64,000 nt of DNA from Synaphobranchus kaupii (GCA_029718625.1 CM056391.1:25832281-25896280), one strand, 5' to 3'. Shown: positions 1-12,670, counted from the stretch's first letter. A program made the numbers and translations. The notes: generated by a model from the sequence alone, not told the origin.

Positions 1-2298
1 GGCTAGCTAAGGAAATAGTTAGCCTACATTTGATTCGCATCGTGATATGCAGGGGAGCATCAAAAAAAGCCAGCTATGCAGTTGCCTAAATTAAAGTTAG
101 CCTACTAGTATTTGTAGTCTACGAGGCGGAGTAGCCGTCTGCCGTCCAACAACGTTAGTCACTGAGGGAAAGAAAGTAGGTAGGCTACATTCTGCTTATT
201 TTACTGTATCAATTCACTTTATTTATTCCACTTATTTTATTGAACGTTTTGTACTCTGAATTAGCCGGTTATGGAGCAATAGCTTGGCATTATTCCCATC
301 GCATAGGTTGTGTAGCTGGCCAGGCAGCGCATGAATTTAGAACGTGATCAAACCTGTGACCCGGATGACCGTTCATATACCACGGCTGTCAACCAATCAG
401 AATCGAGTATTTATCCAAGCCACGGTATAATATTATATACAGCATATGCTCTGAATAAAAGGAAATTTACCACTGGGAGGCTGGAGGTAATGTTAATGTT
501 TAGGATTTCCAGGATTTTTGACACGTGTGCAAAAGTCTGATGCATTTTATAAAGTAAAACTTTGCATTCAATTTATATACACATTTCCCAATATAGAGAA
601 GATACATTACGGCTGAAATTCTTCCAGGGAGGACATTGTAATTTAATAATTCATGGACATAAAGCAGGAGCACCGGGATGCAAGTGAAGCAAACAGCAAC
701 AAAACACAGTGCACATGCTAAAGCGTCCAGCTGGTTCAGCTTACCATGCTAACACCTACCATGACCCGGTAGTACACACTTCTCTGTATACATGTTGCAA
801 GCAGGGGGAGGTACCCTCCCGTCCACCCTCACGTGGTCTTTATTTACAGATAAATCACTCTGTACCTTCATGCCTTTTAGGCAATCGACAGAGATTCAGA
901 GGGACAGACACCATGCTACAGAGATTCAATGTTAGTATTACAGAGAGAAAAAGAGAGAGATCTTTTTTTTTCTCAACATTTCTTGCTCCATTTAGCAAGT
1001 GCACCAGCAAAATCAGACTCTTCCCTCATGTAGTTAAGGATACATTATCATGTCATTACTGGCTACATATAGCAGGGGACACAGAGCTACTGTACCTTTA
1101 ACCTTTTACCTTTTACCCATTGTTAGCGATCAAGAAGATGTTGTAAACATCTCTGATGAGAAATCGTGCTAGGACTCATATAACTGGTGTATACAGGCGG
1201 GTGCACTTCATATGTATGACTTATAGAGTTTTTAGTTCTGCATCAGTGCCGCACCAATAAACAGGCCCTCATTACCCCGTTTCACAATAAAATACAATCA
1301 TCTCAGCCAATACCCATTATTGTTTCTTGTGTCATTCGATTCTTGACAGTTGTTTAATCGGTTTACAGCATTCGTACTCTGTAAATATACCTTACTGCTC
1401 CAACATTTTTCCTGCCTTGCCAGAACATGTTCTGCATACACATACATCTTATCGCCCACAACATTTTTCTTTTATTTCAAAGAATAGGAAAGACTTATTT
1501 TCTTGCTCGCACGCATTTTCACCAGCATTAACACCAATTAGATGAGGAATTTCAGAATATTTCAAAGGGTTTGATCATATTAACCATACTATATGATATA
1601 AACTTGGACAGATCAAGCAATATAGATAATTCACAAATATTTAGCTATTCTTCCATTTCAAAAGAAACAGAAGACAACCCAAATTAAATATAGGTGCATT
1701 TTCTGTCAACCATGAATGTGAGTGTTTCGCAACATTAAGGGCATAACCTACAGGCAAATGTTATAAAACCGGAGTGTGCCCATCTGTGTGAGCTAATGTG
1801 AGCATGCTAGCGCAGACAAATGACCTCAAAAGCCCCCGAGCATACCTCTATCTGTTTCGCTGTGTTCCTCAGGCGATCATCAAGAGAAGCGTCCATCTTA
1901 GTAAAACCGATCCAGGATGTCAACCTGTGCTTTATAAGCAGTCCTTTACATAGACCTAACCGCTGGGTGTATATAGTCTATAATTCATTCCAGAACATTC
2001 TGGTACCTTTTCGTTTTTGGGCTATATAGGCACACACAGTACAAATGCAAATGACCACAGTCCAAGCTTTACAAGTACCGTAGCTGAAAACAGCCCCGTT
2101 CATGTCAACTACAATATCATAAAAAAATGGGTTGCATGCTAATTTTTGGCAGAACAAGCAGCACTCTGGAATGAGCTACCGCCCAGCTTTCAGCAAAGGA
2201 TCACCATGGCTACAGTCACCATAATCACAAAGTAATCACATCAGTAACACCACAGGAAGCAGGAAGTACTCAGGTAGGAAATGAAGCCTTCTCCTTAC
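1..2298 (-). other. shank2 intron, partial, downstream of the PDZ exon
   Basis: AT-rich intron sequence starting at the donor at 2298. I searched both strands for the next PDZ exon and for recognisable repeats and found neither. Confidence 0.7.
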
Positions 2299-2423
2299 CT
2301 CAATAAGGAAGTCTCCGGTTCTGAGCCCCGCCTGCCAGGCGACCCCACCCTCGTCCACTGACTCCAGGTACTGGAGGGCAGGGAAGGCCGGGGTGGGGGT
2401 GAACTCCTCGATGGGTGTGTCGG
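2299..2423 (-). CDS. shank2: shank2 exon, middle of the PDZ domain
   Basis: A 125-nt exon on the minus strand. The acceptor is CTACCCCCAAG (AG at 2425-2424) and the donor is GTAAGG (GT at 2298-2297). It reads Ala (shared codon) then DTPIEEFTPTPAFPALQYLE and SVDEGGVAWQAGLRTGDFLI followed by Glu, ending in phase 0. This is the SHANK PDZ core. The Gln-Ala-Gly-Leu-Arg-Thr wording, together with DEGG and the upstream VVLQKKDNEGF, matches SHANK2 better than SHANK1 or SHANK3 as I recall them. The next exon, which should continue with Val and finish the domain, is not found between 1 and 2298, so it lies outside the window. Confidence 0.96.
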
Positions 2424-3856
2424 CTTGGGGGTAGCAGCCGAAGCCAAAAAGAAGCCAGAGAGAAACAGGGTGTGATTAATGCTGGGGTGCGGGTTCATAT
2501 TGGGGTTTCTCAGAACAAAACCCAAGACTGCCAAAAGCAGGAACACGGCTCAAATGCGCCGAGATTTTGGCTTCTGAAGTAGGGTTTGGAGTAAGAGGCA
2601 TGGGCGAGGTGGGGGGTTTTATGAATGTGCTCTGAACAGGGGGCTGTGTATCAAAATAAATCCTCATCCCAAAGGCTACATTTCTTATCCAGTGAAAAAG
2701 ATGCATCTGTGTAATGATCTATTGATTCTGCGTTGGACAAATTGGCAATGTGGCCCCTTCTGCATGCCCTCTGTTTATTAACACTCCCAGTGCCTGTTGC
2801 TATTCTTATCATCTTATCCAGATGATATGATATCACCCCCCACCCCACCCAAATCCTGACCACCACTCCAGACAATGATATTCAGATTTTGTCCTCTTGG
2901 CTGCAAGAAGCCAGAAACCAGCGGTGACAAATGACACTTCCAATAAATCACTCTTTTACTCTCCGGCTATCAAAACAAGGAGGATCACTGGGCCCTGGGG
3001 CTGGGTTGGCTTCACCAGGCGACTGCGAACGCAACGTGGGGCAGTCTAGAATATTCTGTTTCCTCGATTTAATTTTGCCCTGTCGTATCCAGTTCGACCC
3101 TAGGAGGTGTCTCTCCATCTCAAAACAGACAACCACAACGATTGTGAAAAAGCAAACAACATCACTTTTTTTTTTTTATATCCGCGGTATCTGAAATGCC
3201 TATGGATACTGTACAATGAGACACCGCTATAAAAAATTTGTATTTTTAGAGTATGGGTTAAACCATGCATGACATCTAAACAAACGCAGCTGCTTTTTGA
3301 GATGCTATTTATGAAACCAAATGACACAGCATTGTGGGAAGTAAGGGCATTAAGCAATAGCATGCACAGTCATCACACACTTATCCAGCAACATATTCAG
3401 TTATCTTTTAAAAACTGAAGGAGAGAGGCAAACATCAATGAGAGTATTTGGACACAAGAGGGGAATGGGGGTGGAGGAAGCTTACTTCAAAGCATGTTCT
3501 GGTCACCATTAACTACTTCACTTGCATTTCCTTTTTAAACTACACACCAGAGCGCTTTCATTTGAGATTGTACTTTTTACCCTATTCGATAGGGGAGCTA
3601 TAACTGCTTTTAATCAAGAAGACAGTTAATGTGAACTATCCTAATGAGTTTACCACTTATTATTTCACAATTTCACATTTGGCAGGGTGGGGATGTGGGT
3701 GAAAAGCAAACAAAAAAGCTAATAAAAAAAGAAGCAGAAGCCTTAATTTGTGCATCTTCAATAAAGACAAGGTAGGAACAAACAACCAGTGGTGTAATGG
3801 GAGATGAGAGCTTTACAAAGCACAGATCACAGTGGGGAGAAGGCATGGCTCCTTAC
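2424..3856 (-). other. shank2 intron within the PDZ domain
   Basis: A 1.4-kb intron between the two PDZ exons with intact GT and AG ends. No repeat or gene recognised apart from a short T run near 3164. Confidence 0.85.
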
Positions 3857-4031
3857 CTTTGGCCCCCCGCAGCACAAATCCAAATCCTTCATTGTCTTTC
3901 TTCTGCAGAACCACGGTCTTCTCGTCAACAACGCAGTCACTGTGGAGAAAATTCCGCGCATAGCGCCCGTTATTACACCCCATCATCCTCATCATGGCCA
4001 CAGCTGCTCGTCCCGAGTGGAGGTTCATCAT
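3857..4031 (-). CDS. shank2: shank2 PDZ start exon with an alternative first-exon extension (MMNLHSG)
   Basis: One donor (GTAAGG, GT at 3856-3855) serves two exon forms. In the long transcript the acceptor CTCCACAG (AG at 3941-3940) starts an 83-nt exon at 3939 reading SDCVVDEKTVVLQKKDNEGF and then GFVLRGAK, the beginning of the PDZ domain with its GFGF carboxylate-binding loop. In the short transcript the frame stays open upstream to an ATG at 4031, adding MMNLHSGRAAVAMM and CNNGRYARNFLH. From memory, the short mammalian SHANK2 (ProSAP1) isoform starts with a closely similar peptide, so this is a conserved internal first exon. PDZ binds C-terminal ligands such as those of SAPAP/GKAP. The exon ends after one base, which completes Ala with the exon at 2423. 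Confidence 0.95.
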
Positions 4032-4859
4032 GATAGGCGCCGGCCGCCCGGGGAATTAATCATTTATTCAAATTAACAGTGTGACAACGCTGCCAGCCCG
4101 GCGACCACTTCCCACGAAAAACACCACCACCTCTGCAGCTGAAGACGGAGTTGTCACCCGGGGAACGGCATACGGAGGCCTCATCCGGCGATAGTGTGTG
4201 ACGTTGGAAAGCATAACCGACTAAATAAATGATGAAATCAATGATGAGAAACTGGGTAGCAAAACAGAATCCCGGTGAAAAGCACGCGCAGCACAGACAG
4301 GAGCGAAGGCAGCATCAGAGCGCAGGCAGGGAGGCTGGGAGGCCGTGCGTGAACGACTGAATGACTGCGAGTTTTCCCGTCATCAGCAGGCTTGCTGTGG
4401 GAGATTGCGAGGCGCAGTCTGCCTGGATGTGAATGGCATTTTCATCAATTTAATCCTCAGCGGTTGAGTAGGATACGTATTACTCGAGCAGAGCGCGAGC
4501 AGAGTCAGATGAAAAAAAGAATCCTTTAATTACGATGCTTTCGTCGTCATTGCTCCAATCTTTATTTTTTTTTCCAGTAATACTGTCGGAGGGTTGATAT
4601 TTTTGTTTATTCTTTTAAATCCATCATCCCTGTCTCCGTCCTCATAGAGATTCACGGCGTGGGTAAAAAAAAATTGTGTCAAAGAGCAGAAGCTTGTTTT
4701 TCCAAAACCAAAATCTCTTGCGCTCCCTTTCTCTCTCTGGCGACCGGTTCAGTTCTGCACGCTGCTTGCAGCCCATATGATCGTTTTGACAGCCCACTCA
4801 GCTAATAGCGAGCATCTTGTCTCAGCGTCAGCAGCCACGCTATCCCCCAGCGATGCGCG

Positions 4860-4867
4860 TTTATATA
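4860..4867 (-). promoter_or_regulatory. TATA-like box upstream of the PDZ-only isoform
   Basis: The minus strand reads TATATAAACGCG here, about 830 bp upstream of the MMNLHSG start, with no gene feature in between. Transcription would start near 4830-4837 and give a long 5'UTR. A single motif in AT-rich DNA is weak evidence, but its position and strand fit the internal promoter expected for this isoform. Confidence 0.35.
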
Positions 4868-5799
4868 ACTCAATTTAGTGAGTGAAAACAGCATAATACA
4901 ATCAACCTTAGAGTAAACAAGTGAAAACTCAAATTTAAATTAAAATACAGTTAATGGAATTGAAGGGGACCACACATTACATGGAAGCTCCACGGGAAAT
5001 CCTAAAACATAGCCTATCGTAAATATATTGACTTCAGAGGAGATACCATGAACGATAGCCCCTTTAAGCTAACTTACAATAAAGAATAACACAAAACGCA
5101 ACTCTTCAGAATCCTCTTAATTGACAAACATCATTTTCTATTTAAACACGGTGTCATATTGGTGGAATATTTGCATTTGTCTGAATGGCATTTTCGCAGT
5201 ACTAAGAAGAACACAATTAATGTTTGCATTGTAGTAGAATAACAAACGTAGATGTTAAAACACAATTAGCCTACCCATGACCTTAATCGGAAATCAGTCA
5301 GTTTGAGAAAAATAAGAAGCAACAGATCCCTAAACCATTGACCATTTCAACCATTGACCAACCACATGATCATTTCAGCTAAACATTCGAGCACCCCTTC
5401 CACATAAGTTTCTGTAGAAGGGACATGGCAATGATATACAAGGGTTTGGTAGCTCGTTGATTGCTGTTTTTGCGGAAAACGTAACAGTAAATTGCATGAC
5501 AGGATATTTTGCGCGTGTTGATCCAGTTAGTAATTATCTCTATAAAAAAATAAGATTAGAGCGAGATTAATCCATATTGAAATTTCAGTTGTTGTATTCG
5601 TGTATTTTTTGATGTAGGCATTGAGTGCAGCAGTAGCCCTATAATTCAAATGTTTCATGTCCTGCTGATTAATACTTTCACAGCACAGGCTATTGTTTCT
5701 TTGTTTAAATTTATCGTATCTTACCAGCAAACAGTGTACAGCAAAAATGCCGGTGTACATTTAACGGAGTCATATAAACACCATAAGTTGTGAAATGTA

Positions 5800-6300
5800 C
5801 ACCACCATTTTTACGGTGTGGACGTCCCATTTTAGTCCCCTCAAAGTTATGATGTGACGTTCCCTAGGGATGTCCTAAAAACATTACTAGAACATTATTA
5901 ATGTCCTAGGAAGGTCACTGTTTGGTTACAATATGACATTTAATTAGAATCCGGTTATGATATGACGTTGTGCTCATAACATTCATGGGACATTCAGGAA
6001 CGTTCCTGCAACGTCTGTTACTGGTTACAATATAACATCATGTAATGAATGTCTGGGGGAGGTTACTAGAACGTCCCGGGAACGTTCTCTGTGACGTCCA
6101 CGTAACGTTTAGAAAACCCTACAAAAAGAGGCGACCCAGTGAACAACAGTCCTCAATGGACGGCTAAATTGTGTTGGAATCACGTCTTGGATGCCTTTTC
6201 AACGACTGTTCCACGACATTTTGCGCACTGGGGACGTCCTGATGACATTTCGAGACGTTCAGGGGACGTCCCGGGGACCTAATTATGTTAGCTGGGTTGC
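5800..6300. repeat. interspersed repeat rich in ACGTYC/GRACGT motifs
   Basis: About 500 bp in which short words such as GGGACGTCC, GAACGTTC and GACGTCC recur on both strands at irregular spacing of 10-60 bp, alternating with TGATATGACGTT-like segments. CpG density is far above that of the flanks. It looks like a degenerate tandem-derived or foldback repeat; family not recognised. Confidence 0.55.
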
Positions 6301-7031
6301 TAGCCTGATAAGTCCATCATCTTCCAGTTATCCCTGTAGTAGCTGTGCTCACAGTTTTGCACTTGTGGGCACAAAAAATTCTAAACTGGGAAACGTTTTT
6401 GCATGCCATCTTTGTTGTTCAGATTGATGTGGCCAGTGCCTCAACACTTCTTGGCCTAGCCATATGTCCGTTCCACAGCACGACTACTGTAGCCTACCCA
6501 CACACCCACAAAAGGCCAGTGAGCTCCATAGCCTCTGTGATAGCACACATGCAGTCAGTGATTGCTGTTCCTGATTTCTTCCTTCCAGATATTTATGTAG
6601 ACATACAAGGGATCTTTTATGTAGACGTACAAGGGATCTTTCCACTCTGAATGACGAAGGTGCTTTATTTACTAGCACGCACGCTTGGAAAGTTTGCAGC
6701 TCATGTAAAATTAAAGGGGAGCCTTCTGTTGTTTGAAAAGAAATCATACATTTTTAAAGTGCCAACAGAGTTATGACATTGCACTAAAATTTCAACTTGA
6801 GCCTCTGTTTCAAATGCTGTTCCCAAACTTTTCACAAATCTAAATTTAAAGGGCTGATATGTTGCAGAGATGTGGTGTAAATGCCTCTTCAAATAAAACA
6901 AACAAAACACCCATGGACTTTTGAATAGGCCCAAAATATTTCAATAGTTACGCTATGTCAGTTTGTAATGAGGAAAATATATTCTGCTGACAGAACGTTG
7001 TCGATTTGTCTCCACATTTTATCCACATGTA

Positions 7032-8517
7032 CAGTTGAAGTCGGATGTTTACATACACTTTGGTTGAAGTCATTAAAACTGATTTTTAACCACTCCACAG
7101 ATTTCATGTTAGCAAACTATAGTGTTGGCAAGTTAGTTAGGACATCTACTTTGTGCATGACACAAGTAATTTTTCCAACAGTTGTTTACAGACAGATTAT
7201 TTCACTTTTAATTCACTATATCAAAATTCCAGTGGGTCAGAAGTTTACATACACTAAGTTGACTGTGCCTTTAAATTTTTTATATTTGGTCGCATATCCT
7301 TTGGCTTTGCATGCCATGACTTCCTGACTCTTCAGACTCCACCTTGACTGATATTCTAACCTAGGACCTCATGGTACTAGTTCCCTGTGTTTTCCTGTCT
7401 GTTTGTTATAGTTTATAATAGTATTTAGAATAGAAGTGTAGTACAGCTGATTTACCCACAGCTCACTGTGAACTACAGTCAACGTTCATTACTAGGGATA
7501 GCTGCTACGTTATGGGAAGGATGTGCTTTGTCTTGTCTGTTCTGCAGTGATTTTGATGACGTCTCTGTATGCACTTATTGTACGTCGCTTTGGATAAAAG
7601 CGTCTGCTAAATTAATGTAATGTAATGTATGTGACCCAACAACATCAAAAGACTCTCGATATCTTATTTACTGGTACTCTTACAAGCGATACTATAACGT
7701 CTCTGCATTTGAATGGATCTCTATGGGAATTGGGGGATGGGACTAGATTTAACTGTAAATTATGCTGGAACAGTATGGAATACATGATTGGTAAAATGGC
7801 TGTAAGTCATCAAGGGTCTGAGGTATCAAACAAGCCTCAAACCATCACTCTGCTGCAGATATGCAGTAGATGTGGATGGATCACTTTAAGGGTTGTTTCT
7901 CCTGACAAATTTTCCTATTGAACTCTATGGAAAAATAAGTCAGGCGAAGAAACCCTTCAAGTTATCCATCCATATCTACTGTATTTCAGGCAGCAGAGTG
8001 ATGAATTAAAGCTTGTTTGATACGTCAGACCCTTGATGACTTAGAGCCATTTAGCCAACCATGTGTTTCCATACTGTTCCAGTGTAATTTACAGCTAAAT
8101 CTAGTCCCACCCCCCAATTTCCATAGAGATCCATTCAAATGCAGAGACGTTATAGTATCGCTTGTAAGAGTACCATAAAATAAGATATCAAGAGTCTTTT
8201 GATGTTGTTGGGTCACAGACATCAGGACGTCATGGCATGCAAAGCCAAAAGATATGCGACCAAATATTAAAAATTTAAAGGCACAGTCAACTTAGTGTAT
8301 GTAAACTTCTGACCCACTGGAATTGTGATATAGTGAATTAAAAGTGAAATAATCTGTCTGTAAACAATTGTTGGAAAAATCACTTGTGTCATGCACAAAG
8401 TAGATGTCCTAACTGACTTGCCAACACTATAGTTTGCTAACATGAAATCTGTGGAGTGGTTAAAAATGAGTTTTAATGACTTCAACCTAAGTGTATGTAA
8501 ACATCCGACTTCAACTG
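7032..8517. mobile_element. composite Tc1-type element E1 (CAGTTGAAGTCGG ends)
   Basis: The inverted ends start CAGTTGAAGTCGGATGTTTA and are flanked by TA on both sides (7030-7031 and 8518-8519), the Tc1/mariner target duplication. Arms of about 270 bp face each other. Inside is a second palindrome: a subterminal block with TATTTGGTCGCATATCC and the hairpin cassette shared with four other elements in this window (left arm about 7629-7915, right arm about 7935-8222). No transposase remains. The left arm is interrupted by a LINE 3' fragment (about 7328-7628), which makes the element longer than its relatives. Confidence 0.88.
7328..7628 (+). mobile_element. 5'-truncated LINE 3' end with a (TAATG)n tail
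   Basis: About 300 bp that break the symmetry of element E1. It ends with CGCTTTGGATAAAAGCGTCT, then GCTAAATTAATG and a short (TAATG) tandem, the form of a LINE 3' end. The same 3' segment ends the SINE at 61107-61323 in opposite orientation. No clear target duplication was seen; a few bases of the cassette appear lost at the junction. Confidence 0.6.
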
Positions 8518-9521
8518 TATATTATCAAAAACAGCAGACATTCACAAGCATATAACTTGAATTGATCTTATTACATTTTTTTTTTGCAATTTAGTACAAC
8601 TTAGGAGTGGAAATATAAATACAGCGCAGGCAAATTCAGCCATTCCTGTATAGCATTTATTTTTTTCCAAGCAGAAAACAATAAATTAAAATAAACCCAT
8701 TAACAAAGTAAATCTAACATGAAATATCATCCTACAAAGGCCTACCAAAATAAATGTAATTGACAATGTAATACCCAGGAGGATATCTTTGAATTTAAAT
8801 AACTCTCTTTGGGGAGTCACAGCTCCAGTGTACATAGCTTTGATGGAATCTGTGTACCAAGAAATACATGCTGTAGGCCAAAGGTATCTTTTCATCTTAG
8901 GGGATGGGGCAGCTTCTGTGAAGTGGATTTTCTATCATCGTAGTCTTGGACTGAAGAGCACACCGGTCAGCCGAGCGATAAGGGGATAGAACTGAACGCC
9001 TGGCAAAGTTTACCCAGAATGATTAATGTCCTCCCCTCCATCTCCGTCATGCTGTACTGGTTTCTGGTGAAGAAACTGCTGTTTTTACAGACACATAGCT
9101 ACTATACAACTCTCAGTTGATATTTCTGCGGTGTTGTAGCAGAGATACAGCACATTTGCTTCGCTGTAAATTATTAAGTTGTAGTTATCACCTCGCTGCA
9201 GTGCACAAAAAAGGATTGTTGGGGATGTCATGCAGTATCGTCGGTCGGGGATGAACGGCTTGCTTGGAAAATCTCCTTGAAAAGAGTTTTTTTTAAAATC
9301 ACTCACAAGATTAATATCCTCTTCTACCATCAATCACCCTTTATGGACACAGCGAGCACAGCCCAGCCAATGTGTCATCTCTCCACAGTGCTTTAGTAAT
9401 GTTGTTTAAACCGACTTATTAGAGCAAAGGTTTACCCAGAAGGGCCTTTCACAGTAACCTCTTGATATGGAAGGTTAGTATTCAATTGCATGCACTCCAT
9501 CACTCTCTTGATACCGAAAAA

Positions 9522-9747
9522 TGACATTACATTTTGGCATTTAGCAGAGTCTTGTCCAGAACAACTTATAGCTTACTTTTTTAAAATGTAGAATCAATTT
9601 ATACAGCGTGAGATTTTCACTGCAGCAATTTGTGTAAATTACTGTGGTCAGCGGTACAAGAGCAGTGACCCAGCTGGGAACCATACCCGTAAACTATGAC
9701 TTGCAAGACCAGTTTCCCAGCCATAATACTACACCATCACCGCTACA
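9522..9747 (-). mobile_element. degenerate tRNA-derived SINE
   Basis: Minus-strand orientation. The head (near 9747) reads GTGATGGTGTAGTATTATGG, a tRNA-like A-box region, followed by a decayed B box. The far end contains GCATTTAGCAGAG next to ACATTACATT, matching the 3' tail of the better-preserved SINE at 61107-61323. Strongly diverged. Confidence 0.55.
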
Positions 9748-10825
9748 TCCCCGCAGAAAGTAAGGAGGAAATCACAAAGCAGAGCATTTTAACGAGGCTG
9801 TGGAATGACACGCAAACTTTGCAGCATGTCTGACTGCAAGCATCAGAAAGTTAAAGAAATAAAATACTGTGCTCAGACGTGATTGAGGCGTAATCACCAA
9901 ATGAAGTAACAAACCAAGAAAAAAACGAAGGCTTCGCAGACCAAAAGATTTTTCTCAATATTAAGTCAACGCTAAGGCGTAGTTAAGGCATCTTGTGGTG
10001 CACAGAGCCTTCTTTGTTCCTTGATTGCAAGCACCAGAATACGTCCGCCCTGTAATAAGACTTCCCTTCCCTCCACATTCGGGTTTATTACTGATTTACA
10101 GGAAAGCAACGGCCAGGGATGTTCTGTTAGCCGGGCTGCAGTGCATCGCTGCTCCGACACTTCCACTTTGGCTGACTGAGTGACCTTAATGGCTTAACAT
10201 AGTTCATTTCTCTTCAGGAGGGAAACTTGGCTTAGCTGCTTCCCTGCCCCTAGCTATTATTCGAGAGAGGCTTTTCGCGTGGATGTCCACGACGGCGAGG
10301 GCAGCTCAGCCACGGCTCCGTACCACGTGTCCCCTGACGTTATTTTCCCCCTGTAATTCCTTCCTGGTCGGCCCTTCTAATCCCCGAGAGAGTACGCAAG
10401 GAGAGTGGTGTGAGTGTCAGAGGTGGCTGGGTCAGCGATGCGCCGGGCTGGACGATCGCCATGTATCCCTGATCAGATTGGACACGGCCCTAATGAGTAC
10501 AAAATGCCCGGCTGATGGCGAGCGATGTACAGCAGATCAAATCAAAGGTAATCTCTGAACACAGATTAGGATTTATATGCGTGAAAGGCCGCTTGCACAG
10601 CCCTTGCGTTTTTTTTTCCGTTTGTTTTTTTTTTTGAAAGTGCAATTTGTTACGCAACTGAAAACAGTACAATGTTCAGTGTTAAATCATCTCTTACAGA
10701 GTACATATGGCCCCTAGTGGACTCATATGCATTCTGTTAGAGTTGAATTAACACTGTAAATTTCACTGTGTACCCTGGAATTTCAGTTAGCTTTGTGATA
10801 ATTAATAAGACGATAGACAAAAGGG

Positions 10826-10827
<2 letters not shown>

Positions 10828-10868
<41 letters not shown>
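10828..10868. repeat. (CT)n microsatellite
   Basis: An uninterrupted CT dinucleotide run of about 41 nt. Confidence 0.97.
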
Positions 10869-10870
<2 letters not shown>

Positions 10871-11759
10871 ACTAAACGTAAACATAAGCAAACATATAGT
10901 CACATCATCTTCTAATGTAGAGACATCTGATATATTCGGACACAGGGCAGAAATTATTAACTTCTGCGGTGCTTTGTCAGATTCTAGCATTGGCCTTAAT
11001 CGTATCCACTGTGACAAATTAATGATCTTTTAATTACTAAAAGAGTCAGGGCCCTGTCCACTGATGCTGGTATTAGTTTCTACTGTGACTGTCTTCAGAG
11101 CGTAAATTAAAATCGGTGAATCATTCTACAACCCAGTGTTGGAAAGAGATTATCCAGGGCAAATACCCCTCTGACTGCTGTAGAGCAACTCTTGGGCAAA
11201 ATAAATGGACTGCACTGCTGCTCATCTTACCCAGGTCTCTCTTGGAAAAGAGATTTTAATTTCAACAAGACAAACCTGGTTTAAGTTACAGTGTACCCCC
11301 TTGTCTGTGAATGCACCACAAGATCACAAGATTAAACTAATACTACGACAAAACTATTACGCTTTCCGTACACTCAAGGAGCAAAACCAAAATGTCTATT
11401 GTGCAAGGTGCAAAAAGAATGCTTTAGATGATTCCTAAAATGAAAAATGCATCTCCCTCAAAACTTTCCTGAGTGCTTCTGTAATCTGCAATCTTTCACA
11501 CCGTCTTTACGCAGTGGCAAACAACGCAACCACGGACGCAGGGGACCAGACGCAGCTGCGCCGTTTCACTTCCCGTTTAAATAGCTACGCCCGTCCTTTA
11601 GGTCTCAGCGCTCCTATGAATGCCCTGTGATTTTCACCTCTCTTTAAGAGGCTCAATGTTAGCAGTGCGACTGCCGCTGCTCTGGTCCTTTGATGGGTCA
11701 TTTATTTGTGTGGCGCTGTACAGACGTGGAAATGAATTTCCTGTAAAGGACAATAAATA

Positions 11760-11760
<1 letters not shown>

Positions 11761-11793
<33 letters not shown>
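11761..11793. repeat. (TCTA)n microsatellite
   Basis: Eight tetranucleotide units. The preceding AAAGGACAATAAATAA resembles the A-rich 3' end of a retroelement running into its terminal tandem, so this may be a LINE tail. Confidence 0.93.
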
Positions 11794-12588
11794 TTCCTCG
11801 GATATGAAACTTGGCAAGGAGGATGACACAATGGCGAGAGAAGGAACGAGATCAAAACAGCAATCGACACCTTGAGACGCTGCCTGTGTGACAGACTGCA
11901 CGAGCTCACACTGGGCGGGAAGAAGATGATAAAATGGGAGGGGTTTTTTGCCGTTGCCAACCTCGTGCTCGGCTCCTCTTCGGCCGCTCTTCAGGAACAA
12001 TGGAGGGTCTTTGGGATGAAGAGACTCGTTCGGCTTTCCCTCTTTAACATGTGACAAATCGGGAGCTTGGCCTCTGCTTTTTTGTAATTCCTTTGAAAGG
12101 GGCGACGTCATCAGTCCGACACCAGACTAAGTTGCAGGCCTTGGTTGTACGTCCTCATGTTTGGAATAACATAAAGGGATGTCTCTAATCTCATATCCTC
12201 CATGTGGAGAGTGTGACTCAGTTCCAGCCCTTTAATGCCTTTGAATGCCATATGTCCTCTTACCTTACAGATCCCAGGTACTGTAGGGGCCTTGATGAAT
12301 GGGAGTGACTCGCATCAGAGGATCCATTTATATACCATTGACTAAATACATATCATATTGGTATAAAAAGCACTAGAAAAGTAAGTAAGCACGTTTCCCA
12401 TGCTGCTTGCTTAGACCTGCTTCTGGAAGCAACATTGTATCAAAGGGATATTTACATAACCACTGCTATTATTTAAACTTTAATGTTACGTTGAAGGGCA
12501 TTTCAGCCTCCATGTTCCAGTTTTCAAACTTGTTATGCACAGAACAAACACATTTCACATCTCGAGGCTATAAATAGCGAGGCCTTAC

Positions 12589-12670
12589 CTTGACGCATCA
12601 AAGCTGTCATAAGACCCAACCGTGTAGTGTCTGAATAGTTTCTTCCTGTCCGATCTATCAGCTCTGGTTT
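12589..12670 (-). CDS. shank2: shank2 exon between SH3 and PDZ domains
   Basis: An 82-nt exon on the minus strand. The acceptor is CTCCACAG (AG at 12672-12671) and the donor is GTAAGG (GT at 12588-12587). It reads TRADRSDRKKLFRHYTVGSY then DSFDAS, a short linker strongly conserved in SHANK proteins just before the PDZ domain. It starts with two bases that complete Gln from the SH3 exon (or Glu from the candidate first exon at 14982) and ends with AG, which joins T of the PDZ exon at 3939 to make Ser. Compared with my memory of the mammalian sequence there are two extra residues within the basic run. The separation from the PDZ exon by an 8.6-kb intron leaves room for the internal promoter at 4031. 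Confidence 0.94.

Larger units (their letters stand above)
3940..12588 (-). other. shank2 intron between the SH3-PDZ linker and PDZ exons
   Basis: An 8.6-kb intron of the long transcript. It contains the first-exon extension and promoter region of the short isoform (3940-4870), a repeat rich in ACGTYC motifs (5800-6300), a Tc1-type composite element (7032-8517), a degraded SINE (9522-9747), and CT and TCTA microsatellites. In 8520-9520 and 9750-12580 I see no other gene. Confidence 0.8.

Noticed and set aside
1..2298. Search for the next PDZ exon (starting Val-Asn and containing KVGHRQVV-like text)
   Set aside because: Not found on the minus strand; it must be outside the window.
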